Shown here: positions 22,143 to 36,240 of the stretch, one piece after another
Layout of the letters: the number at the start of each line of letters is the position of its first letter
Position numbering within the stretch: the first letter of the stretch is position 1
NCBI GenBank assembly: GCA_017590115.1
Contig: JAGGNK010012003.1
Location: forward strand, 1,554,345 to 1,618,344
Reading direction: 5' to 3'
Length of the DNA: 64,000 nucleotides
Origin: Montifringilla adamsi
Lineage: Eukaryota; Chordata; Aves; Passeriformes; Passeridae
Notes under the pieces: generated by a model
Databases searched by the model: none
Seen by the model: the letters and a program-made list of their open reading frames with translations, nothing else
What the model was told of the DNA's origin: nothing
Made by a program: the position numbers and the translations under genes

Positions 22143-25041
22143 CTGTGAGGGCAAAAATCAAATTACAATAAGCACTTTTTAAATTTCGTACTGTGAGACA
22201 AACCCCTCGCTGGGTGCACAGGCTGGGATGTGCAGCTGGAGCCATCCTGAGGAATTTCTGACACAGTGGAATTGTTTTTTAGCTCTTAAAGAAATGTTCT
22301 GGAGATGCAATTCCAATGAAGATGTGGCACGGGGTTTCTGTGGATTCACCACATAATTTTTATAAAAATAAGCACTTTCTTTGTTTTCTATAGGATCATA
22401 AATTAATGAAAAAGTACTGGTTTGGGGTTGTGCAAATTTAGCAATGTCACTTTATTGAGAGATTGGGATATAAATGCACCCCAGCTGTTTTCAGAGAGAC
22501 TATATTAAAAAAAAGGATATTTTTCTATCACTACTCATACTGATGGCTACAACACACTTATATTTTCATTTTGTTTTTTATTAGTCCCAATCCCTTCAGC
22601 CTTTCTATGCTGGTTTGCATGACTTAAATGCATCTGAGATATGTAAAAGACTTCATCATTCCATCCCTGTTTTTATTAGTTGGATCTCCTCTCAAGTTCC
22701 CAATCTTTGATCTTTGGATATAGGAGCCATATCTGATGGTGTTCTTTGGATTAAAAGGAATAAATTTAATCTTCTGGTCTTTTGTTTTCCTTGTTCACTG
22801 TAACCTTAGAGTAAAACAAAGGTAGAACATGCATCCTTTTATGCCATGCACCAAGTTTGTAGTTACATGAAGGTGTTCATGCTCATAATTTCAATTTCAG
22901 GTGAACAAATCAGGGGGAAAAAAAGCCACTTTAATTCAAGAGTTAATCTGCCAGGTCTTTGCCACGTGTTGAAATAGCTGCTAGGTAAATATCTAAGGGG
23001 TTTGTTAGGTTTGCTTAACAAAGATATATCACCTAAAATTGTGGAAACCCTTTTTTGCCTTTATAGTTCAAAGAGAAATCTGTATTTATGATGAGCAGAA
23101 CTGCACTGCCCGGGGGGATGGAGCACAATGGGGCTTGGAAATCAAGCAGGAGACCTGCAGTAGTACATCAGGGGAAAAAAAATGATGTGAGATGGAGTTC
23201 AGAACGTCTCAGGCTCTTCTCCCAGTGGCTTGACTGGAGGCTGATGAGGAGAGAGATTCCTCATCTTGAAAGAGGCAGGTGGGAAAACTGTCAGCTGGGA
23301 AAGAGATGTGAGTGTCTATTTGTAATTTGTAATTTGTGAGTGCTCCACGCTGGCTGCCCTCCCAGTGCTGCTTCCCACTTATCTTCAGGTTATACAAAGC
23401 TGTCTCTGACCTCTCTTTTATACTGCAATTTTTCAGCCCAGCTGCCTCATTTGTGGTCTGGAGCATTAGAGTTTTATTAAAAGCTTTTGCACAGGTACAG
23501 TTCTTGCCTGGTGACTTCTGCATTGTGAGAAATTTTCCCAAATCCTTTCTGACAGCAAAGGGAATTTGTCAGGGTTGTTTGGAAAATCAATACAAAAGGT
23601 TCAGAAAACCAAATCACTCTGAGACCTTTGCCAGGTTCTGTTGATAAATTGCATTTTGGTAGGGAAGGAGGAGTCTTAGTCGCATTTTACACTATAAAAA
23701 TTTCCCCCAGTGTAGGGAAACTGCTTGCATTTATTAAATGGGAAGCAGCCATAGGGAAGGTATTTTTCTTTTTTTTACTGTTAAATGAGAAGCAGCCTTA
23801 AACAGTGTTGGGCTGACAATCTGTACTCAGTGGTGGTTTTGGAATGCCTTTGTCAGGAATCCATCCTGGAGGATCTGCCATGTGGGGATAAATCCCAAGG
23901 CTACCATCCCCGTGCTGCTTTCAGGTTTCACACTGGCACCTCAGTGAGAGCTGCAGCTCCAGGTTCTGCTCATCCTGGGACGTTGTGGAAATGTCTTGCT
24001 GTGAGAGAAAAACCTCTGGCCATGTACTTCTGATTTTTGTTTTATTCTTGGAGCCCAAACCTCTCACTTCAAAAGCCATTTGCAGCTTCAGCCTTGCTGG
24101 TGTGTCTCACAGCAGGTTGCAAATGCAGATCAGTTTAAACTGCCAAATCGACATACTGAAAAATCTTTTTGCTGTCGCTGTTCATTAAATCTTTTGTTAA
24201 TGTCCCTTAGAGACATTCTATTTTGTTAAAAGAACATGTAACAAAAAAACAACCAACAAACCAAAACCCACAAAAAAACAACAACAAAAACCCCCAAACG
24301 TTAACAAAAACCGACTCAAAACCACTTTGCATTGTTAACATAGATTTTAGCAAAGACAAATCACAACACTCACTGACAAATCTTCTTAAAGAGCAGAAAT
24401 TACAGCCAGGGGAGATTGCCAATAATCAGGATTACAATAAATCATTTGCAACAAACTGTTCCTGGGAGACAGAGCTTAAGGAAGTTGTGGGTTGCCTGGA
24501 TGTAGGACGTGCTAAAGCAAACAATGATGCTTTGATTTGGAGAGAGGTATCTGATTATCCCAGCTGCAGCTGGAACCATTTCATGTCATTTTGGCTGCTG
24601 TAAATGTTGCGTGACCATGCAGGCTCCTGTGATAAGATAACTACCTCGAAAATAAGAAAAGAGTGAGAAACTGTAACCTCAGCTGGTGTTGGGGTAAGCG
24701 AGGCAGCAGCAGCTGATCTATTAGCTCTGCATGACTGAGCCCGAGGCAGGAATCCATGGCCTGAACAATCCCTGGGGTTGTGTCTCCTCTGCCTCCTGCA
24801 GCCACCTGAACTGGCTGGGTGCTGCTGTGAGTGCCCTCTGCAGCCCCTGGGGCTGGGGCTGCTTCTCACAAGAGGTGTTTGGATGTTCCTCAGCTCCCAG
24901 TCCATCCTCTGCTCCTGTGTGACCTGCTCACATCTCTGCCCAGAACCCTAAATCATCATTTGCCTCTCCACATCACACTGATGTTTCCCAAATAACTCTG
25001 TGGGATCTTCTTTTCCCCCTCAAGTCTTTATGGAAAAAGGA

Positions 25042-25196
25042 GCCACGAGGTTTCAGAATCCCATTTTTCCTCTTACAGTTAAAATGTCAGCCAATGATGC
25101 CACGAAGTTTCAGAATCCCATTTTTCCTCTTACAGTTAAAATGTCAGCCAATGATGCCACGAGGTTTCAGAATCCCATTTTTCCTCTTACAGTTAA
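25042..25196. repeat. 57-bp tandem repeat, about 2.7 copies
   Basis: GCCACGA(G/A)GTTTCAGAATCC starts at 25042, 25099 and 25156 and is followed by CATTTTTCCTCTTACAGTTA and AAATGTCAGCCAATGAT. Copies differ at one position in the parts compared. The unit is 19 codons long and one plus frame stays open across it (repeat ATRFQNPIFPLTVKMSAND), but with no codon or family support I treat it as non-coding. Confidence 0.93.
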
Positions 25197-27808
25197 AAAT
25201 CCATCACATGCCAGTCAATGATGTCGTGTGCCATACATCACAGAAGTGCCCAGAATGTTGTGATAACACTTGTCATGGAGACAGGAATTTTCTACACATA
25301 ATTAATTATGGAAAACCTTCAGAAAAGGGATTTGTTAATAAGAATCAGCATTTTTTCGGAAAGGATTTTAATGAATTGAAGACTTTTCTAAGGTTATTCC
25401 TGCCAGGCTGACACTGGAGGTTGTGCTGGCTCATCAAAGCTGTCACTGCTTTGTTGATCCCTGACATTCCTGTTGCTAAGGCTTGCCCTGTTTTTAGGAG
25501 ACATTTTCAGGAACAGGATTGGAACCTGCACAGCCCAGCACTAAACTCTGGTTTGGCCACATGAATTCCTCATTGCTTCCTTGCTCCTCTTTACAGGATG
25601 CATAGGACCTTGATTACAGGATACTTGAATAACTTTACAGAGCTTCTAAGGACTGTAATTTCTTTTCTTCTGGATTTAAATCTGCCTGTGAATTTGTTTA
25701 ATTTAACTGTGCTGGTTTTGCTTTCTTATTCAAAGGTTCTGAGCTCAATTCTCTCACAGTTAGCTGTGATTGCTGCCCATAATTGGCTACCTCTAGATAT
25801 TTAGATATTTATTTATCTTTTTGCACATTTAGAGAAAAATAAGGTTAATGTGACAGAATCAAGGATGAGTGAAGAAAATTTGCAATTATAAGACCCTTTC
25901 TGCATCCAGTGACATGGGATGTGTTTGCTGCCAGCTAAGTAGTAAAGTACTGAATTCCTGTAAGAGAAGGATGCCATTTTTAATGAAATCATTCCTGAAT
26001 TATCAGGGTTTGTTCATTAAGGACTACCTGTAGGCAAGGCTGCATACCAGGTGAGCACTGGGGACTAATTGCCACCATGTCCAGCTGTGCTGTCCAGCAG
26101 GAGGGGGTGGGAGCCCTGGAACATCCAGGTGTCTCCTGGATGAGGTGGGGAGAGTGTTTGCCGCAGGTTTTTAATCTGCTCTAGGAACACATTTATAAAA
26201 AACTACAACTCTCTGTAAAACAAACAAACAAACAAAAAAAACCCCAACAAAACTTTAAAAGGCATTTATCCCACATCAATTTTATGGGGGAAAAAAACCG
26301 AGGCAGAACCAGGAATTATTTGTTGGATTGCAGAAAATATCCAGGTGATGTTTCAGTGTGGTCCAGGTTCCTATCCTTACATCAGCATTTTAGTTTTTCT
26401 TCTTTACTTATATTTTATCCTGCATCTTTTACTTCTGACACCAACAGTGAGGACAGTCTGTCCCTGCAGATAACTTTGTGAATTATTAAATTTTTCTTAT
26501 TTTCCCACTTTTTTCCTGGATGAAATGTACTAATTTCTCATTCTGAAGCCATTCCACACCTTAGATGATACTGCAGCCCTTTCCTGAAGGATTTCTAGTT
26601 CTGCTGACATTTTTCTGGGACGGAAAGGCAAAAAACACCTGTGGTGTTTAAGATGTAGGCACACCATGGTGGTTGCTGTCCAAGCACACAGAAATTCCCT
26701 CAAAATAGAGAAAAGCAGATTATAGAGCTTCTTCTCAGCTTCATTGCAGGTCCTGTTCGTTCTGGGAATGGATTTTACCTCTAGTTCTAAAGTATTAATT
26801 TATGCAGAAGTAGAAAGCCCGACACAAATTCACACTGTGGCTGAAATAACACTGTAAGGACTCCCCTGTTTCTTGTAGACTGGGCAGACTCATCATGTGG
26901 GAAGTTATAAATAGAGAAAAGTCCCTCACAGGTGCTGAACTTGCACAATCAGCCCAGCAAAGAGGGAACTCAGCACTGAGCAGAAACCAAGCATGGAGAA
27001 ATGAAGCTGAGAAGGAGAATGAGTTCGTCAGGTGCACTTGGTTTTCCCCTCACCTTTTTCCCCCCCATCCTAAACACTAAGACACCTTTCCAACTCCACC
27101 AGTTAAGCTGTAAAATAGATGTCAGCTCTCCCTGCCAGCCCTGCAACTCTGGCAGTGTTTTCAAACCCAATCCTTTGCATACCCTGTCCTGTTTTCTGGG
27201 TGAATGGTTCTGCTGCTTCCTGAAGGAGGGGTGTGAAATTTCATTGCTTTCTTGTAGACATCTAAGCATGAAGTCAGACACGGTTCCAAGGGCTGGGAGC
27301 AGTTAATATGATACAGAAACTGTGTGATTCTGTCATGAATAACCAGCTGGGTTGGCAGGAAAAACCAGCACGGGAGATAACGGCGTTTGCTGGCTGATGG
27401 CAGCAAATCTGTAACTGAGTCCTCTGGGCTGAATTCAGAGTTTTACTCTGGGTCTGGGCAGTGCCAGTGAGGAGATACCAGAAACACAGCAAAGCTATCA
27501 ACACAACCATGTGGTTTATAAAAACGATTGCTAGGAGGAAGCAGGGCTGAGAGCAGCTGCAGCCAAGCAATGGGATGGTGGGTAAGGAGGTGCCTCCTTT
27601 GGCTCAGAAATTCACCTGCAGATTGCTGAAATCTGGGAGAAGGCAGCAGGGAATGAGCACTTTGTCCTTCTCCAGGCATCCCTCACAGCCCCTGCACCTG
27701 TGCTTCACTCTTACCTTTTTTACAGCCCTGTTTCACACCATCATTTGTGAGCTTCAGTGTCCCTTTCTCCTATAATTATGTGTGCTGTCTCCCACGTATT
27801 CCTTCATC

Positions 27809-27926
27809 CTTTCCTTTCCCCTTTCCTTTCCTTTCCTTTCCTTTCCTTTCCTTTCCTTTCCTTTCCTTTCCTTTCCTTTCCTTTCCTTTCCTTTCCTTTC
27901 CTTTCCTTTCCTTTCCTTTCTTTCCC
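27809..27926. repeat. (CTTTC)n pyrimidine pentanucleotide microsatellite
   Basis: Around 22 near-perfect copies of CTTTC on the plus strand, uninterrupted from about 27822 to 27920, then decaying to TTTCCCTCTCC. Confidence 0.95.
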
Positions 27927-29200
27927 TCTCCCTGCAATGACAGTCTGGGTCACTTTATTTTCTTCTACCACATTATAAAGTCTTTTAATATATTCCAATG
28001 TACCCCTTTCTGTGGCTATTTTGGTTCCCAGCTTCCAAAGCAGTTTATGGACTATCCACAATATTTTCTATACCCACAATATTTTTGTATAAGGTTATTT
28101 TTTTTAGAGTCCACCACTACATTTGGATGAAAAGGCAAATACCAGTCGGTTTTAACACCAGATGCTAAGAGTGGACATTGGTTAACATTTCCAAAAATGC
28201 GAGGAGTACTGAATGATACAACAAATAATGTGGGTCAGGGATTGTCAGCTGCTCCAGACCCAAAACACAACAAGTTGTGGCCCTGCTCCTTGTGGGTAAT
28301 AAAAGATGATTAATGAGCAGCTGCTCCCATGAATTACCTATTGATAGCTCAAGGGCTCTGGGTGCCACCATGCACCTCATTAACTCTCTGGGGAACTTGT
28401 AGGGGGGACACAAAGGGGAAGGACTTTTGGGAGCCTCCTAATTTGTTTTAGGTTCCTTTTTCTCCCCGGGTGAGTCACGCTCATCTCCCTGGGACTTGAG
28501 AGTTCATCCTGGGATCTCATGCCATCCTTCTGTCTTTATGAGAAGGTGTGGATGATGATCCACCCTAATGGTTTCTGTTGCTGGCTGTGGCAGCATGTTT
28601 TATGACGGGTGTGGTACATTCCCATTTTCTCTGTTGTGCATGTACAGCCCCACCCGTGGCCACTCCCACCCTCCCACTGGGAATCGCCCACAGTAAGCTC
28701 TGTAATTACCTTTATTTGATCTGAGAAATGGATTTGGGAATCTTATTATTACTCAGCACAGTCGTAAGCTGAGTATGTTAAAAAAACAAAAAAACAAAAA
28801 AAAAAACACCAAAAACCACACATAAAACAAAACAGGAAAAAAAAAAAAGCCAACAACAAAAAACCCCTTTTGGATGGCTGATTCACAGCAGGGATGTGTT
28901 AAAAGTGCAGAAACATCAGAGACAGCAAAAACCAAGCTCAGGGGCTGCTTAACTTCAGTTTGCTTTAGTTTTTCTTTGGAAATGTCAGACTACAATACGT
29001 GTAAACACATAGAATTTCACCTGTTTTGAATTCCTAATGTCAGCAGACAGAGCTGCCCGAGTTAAGAGTTTTGATTGGAACAGATTCTGTTGGTTTTACG
29101 TGGAATTAAATGGAATCAGCTCAAACTCCAGCTTGTTCATGTTTTACATGTTTACTCTGGACTGCACAGTGTAGTTTACACAAGCCTCTGAGCTTCTCAG

Positions 29201-29218
29201 AAAAAAAAAAAAAAAAAC

Positions 29219-29274
<56 letters not shown>

Positions 29275-29299
29275 AACCAAAAAACAAAAAACAAAAAAA
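29201..29299. repeat. Long poly(A) and A-rich low-complexity tract
   Basis: A run of about 54 A preceded by 17 A and two C, and followed by AACAAAAAAC-type sequence. No transposon body is visible to its left, so it is not clearly a retrotransposed tail. Confidence 0.9.
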
Positions 29300-32200
29300 A
29301 CCCAAAACACCAAAACAATTTATGCAGCCAATTATGAAGCATTTTTTTGGGGGCAAAACTCTGAAAAGGGAGGGAAAAAAAAATCCACCCAAACCCCAAG
29401 ACTAAAGCTCCTGCTCTGACTTCAGAAGATCAAAGGTCTTTCAGCATCCATGTAACAAGCAGTAGCTAATCCAGGCACTGACAGGAGCTCAGCTGATGTG
29501 CAGTGGTGTGTCCTGCTGACACCTATTCCCAGGCATGCATGAGAAATGGGGCATATAAAGCAGGAAAATGGAGGAACAGGTCGTGGAGAGTGACATTTGT
29601 TCCTCACCTTCCACTCCTGGCAAGAAGCTCTCTGTCCACAAAGCTACAGTGCTGTTTTTTCCCACTGCTCCATACTGGTTCTCACGTTCAGGTTTACTGG
29701 GAAAACTGGGCTGGTGGTTTGCTTGGGTGAGCAGGAAGAGCTTTGGACAAGATTCTTCCTCACCAGGTTTTAAAGGAACAAAAATTTCCATTGAAATCCT
29801 GAATATAGACAGAAAATCTCTTTGCATGGGTGATGAATATTTGGTTGAAAGGGAAAATAGAAGGTGAATGTGCTGGGGTGACCTTTAGGGGTCTTAAAGT
29901 ATTCCCAAACAGCATGGAAAAAGGAGGTGTAAAGCTCCCATGAGAGAATTTGTAGGTGATGGTGTTGTTCTGAACAGTTATGATGAAGATGAGGTGGGAG
30001 GAACGGCAAAAATTAAAAAAAAAAAAAAAAAAGAAAAAAAAAGAAAAAGATGAGGTTCAGTGATGGGGCATGAACCTGACAGGTTAAAGAAGAGTGAAAA
30101 ACCATTGTTAACCAAAACAGGGCTGCAGTTCTGCACTAGCTCTGATATGAGAGGTCTGTTTTAAACACATAAACCCTCAGAATATTTCACATTTCAGTGC
30201 CACGAATTCTCTGCAGTGTAAAAAGTGACACAATTCCAGAAGTTACAGCTACAGCCGGAGCAAACACTGCTTAGGGAAAAGGGAGAGACAGAACAAAATT
30301 GTGGGTGAAAAAATAAAAAAAAAGGCAAATGCCTGATTATGCCAACAGTCTTGTCTCCCCCCACAAAATTACAAAGTCATTGCAACCCCAGCATCCAGTT
30401 GAGAACTCAGTTTTGTAGTTTAAAGCATTGTCTTTGGGATTGCAGGAAAAGCACGGGACAGGCTGAGGGGTAAATGAGGGCCAGTTTGGAAAATGAAAAA
30501 ACCCTGTGGGAAAATACAGCCTGACATTGCTGTGCAAAATGAATAACACAGAAATGTGTTAATCCTTTGGGGAGGAAAAACTGCTGGGAAGATGAGATAG
30601 GAGTTGAAATTAGGAAGACTAAAAAAGTGGGGAGGGGGAAGAAAAAGCAAATCTTATATTAAAAATAGAGGTCATGCATAAAGGCATTAAACTCCCCAGG
30701 AAGGGTTTTGTAAGCATTGGAAAACTTAATATTTGCTGTAAATATAAGTACAAAGGAAATTCCCAGGACAAGATCTGAAAATGAGGGGAAAATATGAAAC
30801 AGGCCCAGCTAAACCCTTCTGTTTTACAGTCCTGAGATGCAGCAGAGAATCTCAAACCTGTAAATTGCAGCCACATCATTCCTGCCCCCAATTTCCCTTC
30901 TCTGCCTCCACTGCCAAACGTCCAGGGCTGGTTCTTCCCCTTTTCCCTGCCCTCTTCCCAAGCACTCCCACCTCTGCTACACCCAGTGTTTTCATTTATC
31001 CCTTCAGCCTATTTCTGTCTCACAGACCCTGTGTCATCACCACGAACACCAACAACACCAAGAGCAGAAACCCCTGTCCCTTGGTTTATAATATAATTTA
31101 ATTCTAGTCTTCCTCTACTTTAACTCCTTAGGGAAAATTCTTTGTGGAAGCTGTTTGTCCCAAAAGAAAAGCAAAACAATGTTTCTTTCCCCAGTTCTCT
31201 CCATTCCTGTTTGGAAACAGATTGTTCCAGCCAGCGTGATTTAAATGTTTCAAGCAAAACTTTTGTAAAATTTGTTTGTCTGGGATGGGATTTTTCAGCC
31301 TGTGTGAAATTTTAGAGGTTTTTATATTGATTTTAATTTTTCCTCAGCAAAACCACAGAGGGGAAAATCTCAAAGTTGGTGATGTACAGAATTTTTTGAG
31401 GGATAAATGAACCTCTTCAGGGCCTCAGTCTTGAAAGTATTTTATCAAAAGTAGCTAAGAAATGGAGACCATGATAAAAGTATTTTCCATGCTTAAATTT
31501 CTCGACTTTTTAATGAATATCTGAAGCAATAACCTCCTTCAAGAGCTCTCTTGGTGTCCAAAAAAGCATCTCTGCTTTCCACTGTTTCTGAGCAAGTTCC
31601 AAATTCAATCATTTTTGGTGTCCCTGTTCTGAGTGAATCTCTTCAGGCTGAGCACGTCCACTGTTCTGATAACTGAGACAACAAATGTGCTTTTACTTTT
31701 TTGCCATCCCAAATTATGGTTAATGAAAATATCTTATGGCAAAGTATGAATAAAGAAAAATAAAATCTAGGTTAAATAAACCAGAAAATGCAAAGGAGGA
31801 ATTCAGTTCTGTGATTTTATGAACGCTTCTCACTTGTAGGAAAACAAAAAAAAAAAAAAAAAAAAAAAATTAGGGATTTCTTTCACCACAAAACCTGAGG
31901 TAATAACACCCTTGAAATAAGAGGCAGGAATTTCACAGAAAGAGCAAACATCCCCAAACTGTGTGTGCAAAAACAGTTTTGCAACAAACACTGAATAAAC
32001 TGTCCCTGTTTCGCTGAGGAAACATCATTTAAGCAAGAATATTGAATTGTGCACAGGACCTTGCAGCTGTTACAAAATCCTTCACAGAGATGAAAATGAG
32101 AAGCAAGAAAATGGTTAAAATTAATTAAGAATCATCCAAGTCCTGCATTTTCCTTGTGCAGTTTATGAAGCCCAAGAGATTCTTCCTGGGAGCCTCATTC

Positions 32201-33382
32201 TTCCTCTGAACAGGGATTTTGTCCATTCTTAGTGTGAAAATTAACTCTTTTATTGTAACAGAAATTTTGGGGAGCAGCTGGCTCTAAAGAGGTTGGAATT
32301 ATGCTCATTTCTTCTCTTAAAATATTAAATTTCAGCGATACATAAAACATAAATTAACTGATCTAAGGGGATTACCACATTAAAGGCCGAGACACAAAAC
32401 TAAACCTAATACAAAAGCTCTTCTGTTTTCTTATACATAAAAAATCATGCAAATCAAACTTTTTATGGGTGTTTGTTTTCAACACATAAAGCACAGCTGA
32501 TAAAGAATATTCATTAAGGGACTAGAAATACAGTTTTGTGTTATTGCTGATGGGATCCTGTGGCAAGCAATTTCAGGAGAAAAAAAAAAAGATATTTTAA
32601 TATATTATCAAATAATATAAAGAAAATCTGCTCACAGATCTGTATCAAGTTTGATAATGGCAACAGCTCAACATTTTGCTTCCTCCTAAAGATCTCTGTG
32701 GGTAATCAAATTTTCACTTGTTCCAGTGTTTTTGTTTTCTTGGATTTTCTAAGCAACTATAGGACTAAATTTATAATATTGTGGTATTTTGGGCATTATA
32801 AAGAGTGATGCAAAACCAGAACAAGGAGTCATGGATTTAGTAGGAGAAAAAAGATGTCAACATGGGAAAGTAGGAACCTGAACAAAGAGACTTTGTAGAT
32901 GTTTATTCATAAATTAATGAATAAACTTGAAATTAAAGAACATGTTTTTATTTAAGGCCTTTTGCATTCACATATTTACACCCTCTGATTTCATATTTTT
33001 TCCTTTTTAAACCCAGAATTTTATATTGTGGCAGCTTGTCAGTTATTAAGTGGGAAATGTGTTTTATAGCCAAGGAGATTTGTGCCTGGGGTGAGTTTTA
33101 TCTGAGTTTGTTGCAAAGGAATTTCTATGTGAGTTTTTGTCAGCTTTGGCTGCTCTTTGCTGGTGAAAAGGCACAAATTTCTCCTCATACCTCATACTTT
33201 GCTTCCTTTGTCACATTTATTTTTGCGACAGAAGATCTCACTCCACAGTTAAAAACCATTTTCCCCCATGGTTGGGAGCTTTTAGAGCAGAGCTAAAAAG
33301 TGTCTGGTTTTCAAAGCCTCGGTTTCCAATCCATGCCGAGATTTACAGAGCAGAAATTTCACCGGAGAAATTCAGGAGAACT

Positions 33383-33455
33383 GGGCTGGAAGGGATTTCT
33401 GGAGCTGACCTGCTCCAGCCCTCCCTGCCCAGTGCCAGCTCAGCTGGGTTAAAGT
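33383..33455 (-). mobile_element. Possible CR1 LINE remnant
   Basis: GGGCTGGAAGGGATTTCTGG, AGCTGACCTGCTCCAGCCCT and CCCTGCCCAGTGCC resemble the reverse complement of a CR1 tail of the GGAAGGGACCTCTGGAG type. Short and diverged, so only tentative. Confidence 0.4.
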
Positions 33456-35249
33456 GGAGACAAGAGCAGGAAAACAGTTAAAAAATAAAAAGCACGTGCC
33501 TGGCTCCTCCTGTCAGGGAAATCCAGTGTCTGCTCCAAAGCTGTGCATGATGTTTGGCCATTAACATCCCTAATGAGCCCAGCATCAAACTCGCTCCACC
33601 AGGGTAAAGGAATTCTTATGGGTTCTCTCAGTTGCTTTTCTTACAGTCTTTCCTTTTTCTCTCTCTCTGAATAAAACAATGCCACTTGTCACTTTTTTTT
33701 TTATTGTGATCCCTGGTGTATCTTGGTTTTTTGGTTTTTTTTGGGAAATTCAATGCTGCTGGAATAGGGAGTGTGCAAGAATTGCAATTTTTATCTCATC
33801 AGGAATGCAGATGTTTGCATTGGCAGTTAAGAAATAAAGGTAAAGCTTGACTCTCACAGGTTTCTTGTAAAACCACAGGCAAGTATTACAGATGCATCAC
33901 TTGCTTATTTTTCAGAATTTGAAGATGCTCAATTTTATAATCCATGTTGTTAATTTAATGAAGTTCGCTCCTGACACTTCTCACCTTCACTTTCAGCATT
34001 CACAGATTCCACATTTTCATTCTCTCTTAAATTCCACTTTGCCTTTCTTTCTCAATTTTTTTTAACCTTAACAGTGTCTTTATATGTGGGAAAGTATTCT
34101 ATTCCTGTATACCTGACCTTTTACTATTTTTGCTGAACAGATTTTTGTGAATAGCTTTTTCTGTGGAGGCTTTCAGCAATGAAACATCATCAATTTAAGC
34201 CAAATTTTGCAGCCTCCTTTGCAGTCCTGCTGAGCATTTCTGCATGGATAAATCTGACTTATTTTGCCTGTTAAAAAGAATTTCCTGCTGTATTTTTGTA
34301 GAGTCAGAGAGGAAAAGGAGCAGGTGACAGAATTATGCTGAGCTTTAGCTGTTATGTTTGCTGAACACTGAGCTGCAGGGCACTCTCACCTCTGTGAGGA
34401 TGGGCAGAAATCTAGGAAATTTTACCTTTTTTTAGGAAGAATTCTAGAGTGTTTTAACCATTAAATGATTTTTTTTTTTTTTTTTTGAGGCAAAGAGCTT
34501 TTCCACACAGGTATTTTATGCTGTGTGCTGAAGTGGTATATACCCACGAACAGTAAATTTCCATAGATTTAAATAAGTGGTGTTATTGCTCAACACCTCA
34601 CAAGACTGTGTGCAGACTATCCAAAAAAAAAAAAAATTACTTTGCATGAGTGGCTAATCTTGGGTAAGTTGGTCCTGGTTTCTAATTTTTGAGTCCTTTG
34701 AAAGGTTCTTGTAAAAGATGTTGGACAATAATACTTGCTGCATGTTCCCAAAACAGAATCCAGGTGTCACAAAGCTGACCCCAAACCCATAGGGTAGAAC
34801 AGGTGCTCTCTAGACACTCTGCATTTCAAAGAAAAAAAAAAAAAAAAAGAACCCATCCCAAATCTATTCCTGGGTGGAAAAGTAGGGCAAACATTAATTA
34901 CTGACCTTAAAGCACAGTGGAAAACTAACGGGGCATTGCCAAGTCAGAGGATGAGAAATTCTGGAATATTAATGATGTTTGCCTGTGATCTCACCCGTGG
35001 AAGAATACCTGTGCTCTCACCTCCCAGAGGACAGGGCTGGGGCTTTGTCAGGGCTCCAGGTTCAGTGGCCCCAATTAATTTAGTTCAGGTGAATTTTAGA
35101 GAATCAGCTGAAATTACTGCAGAGCTGCAGGTCTGAGAATTGGCTGGCTACCAGTGGATTTGCAGGACTGAAAGGAGGAAAATCACTCCCTGTCATCAAA
35201 GTAGAAAGGGTGAGGGAATTACAGGTGGCAGATTTAACTTTAACTCCCA

Positions 35250-35425
35250 GAAAAGGACAAAATTTTAAACCCACTGGACTAAGGGGGAGGAAAAAAAGGC
35301 AAAAGCAGAAAAGGAAAAAAATTTAAACTCACTGAACTAAGGGGGGAAAAAAGGGCAAAAGTAGAAAACGACAAGATTTTAAACTTATCCAACTAAGGGG
35401 ATAAAAAAAGGCAAAAGTAGAAGCT
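35250..35425. repeat. Degenerate tandem repeat, about 57-bp unit, three copies
   Basis: ACTAAGG recurs at 35278, 35336 and 35392 (58 and 56 apart). Each unit has the order AAAAGGACAA, ATTTTAAAC, CACTGGACTAAGGGG, AAAAAAGGCAAAAG(C/T)AGAA. The copies carry many substitutions and small indels. Confidence 0.85.
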
Positions 35426-35689
35426 ATTGTGAATTTGCTAAGGAGGAATTGTCCTGGCAGTGTAGTTTCCCAGGATCTTGGCCTTGCAAGGGCAGAATAA
35501 TACAGATTATACAGCTGGGTGTTAGTGAGGCTGCTCTGCTTTTGCCTGTGATGTTCCCCTAAGCAAGCTGAGAAAGTGTATTTGAGATAAAACTCAAAGA
35601 GAGGAGTAAAGCTGGGTGGAGCAGAGCATTAGGAGGAGTTAGAGACTGGCTGCTGTCACAATGAAAGGGTATTTGGAGTGGATTTCTTC

Positions 35690-36240
35690 AAGAGCCTGCC
35701 ACCACTTGGTATTTTCACTAATGACTTGAGTGATAGGCTGGAGAGGAGCTCTAATCAGATTTGGAGACAACTGGGGATGGGAGCCTTTGCCTCTCTAGGT
35801 GGAGGGCAGGATTAACATTCAAAAGGAGCCAGGAAGAAGAGTCTGCAGACAGCAAAACACAGCTCAGAGATAACTGAGCTCAGCACCCAGGCAGGAATAA
35901 GGAGCCCTGCAGACTGGGAGTGAGGGGAAAGCAGCAATTCTGCACGGGAACATCTTGGGGGCTTAGAGGGCTGTGAGCTGAGCCCAAATCAGCCAGACTG
36001 TGGCATAAGGGAACAGGGAGCCAGGCTGGCAGAAATGTGTTCTGTGGGACCTGGGAAGGGAAATCCTCTTGGTCAAGTGACAGCTGGAGGTTTGGGGTTT
36101 TGGTCAGAGCATTTCAAGAGGTTGCTCTCCAGTTTGAAGTGCACAGGAGAGGAGGGAGGATGGTCAGAGCCCTGGGAATCCTGGCTTGTGAGGAAAGACT
36201 TTCAGAATTGATCTGGAGGAGAATTTATACTGCAGGACAC
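35690..36240 (+). mobile_element. Old CR1 LINE fragment (3' part of ORF2)
   Basis: GTATTTTCACTAATGACTTG, GATTTGGAGACAACTGG, GGGCAGGATTAACATTCAAAA and, later, CAGGAGAGGAGGGAGGATGG followed by CTTGTGAGGAAAGACTTT follow in order the segments of an older amniote CR1 encoding ..FINDL.. and then QRRA. Frame is broken many times. Identification is from recalled consensus words. Confidence 0.6.
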
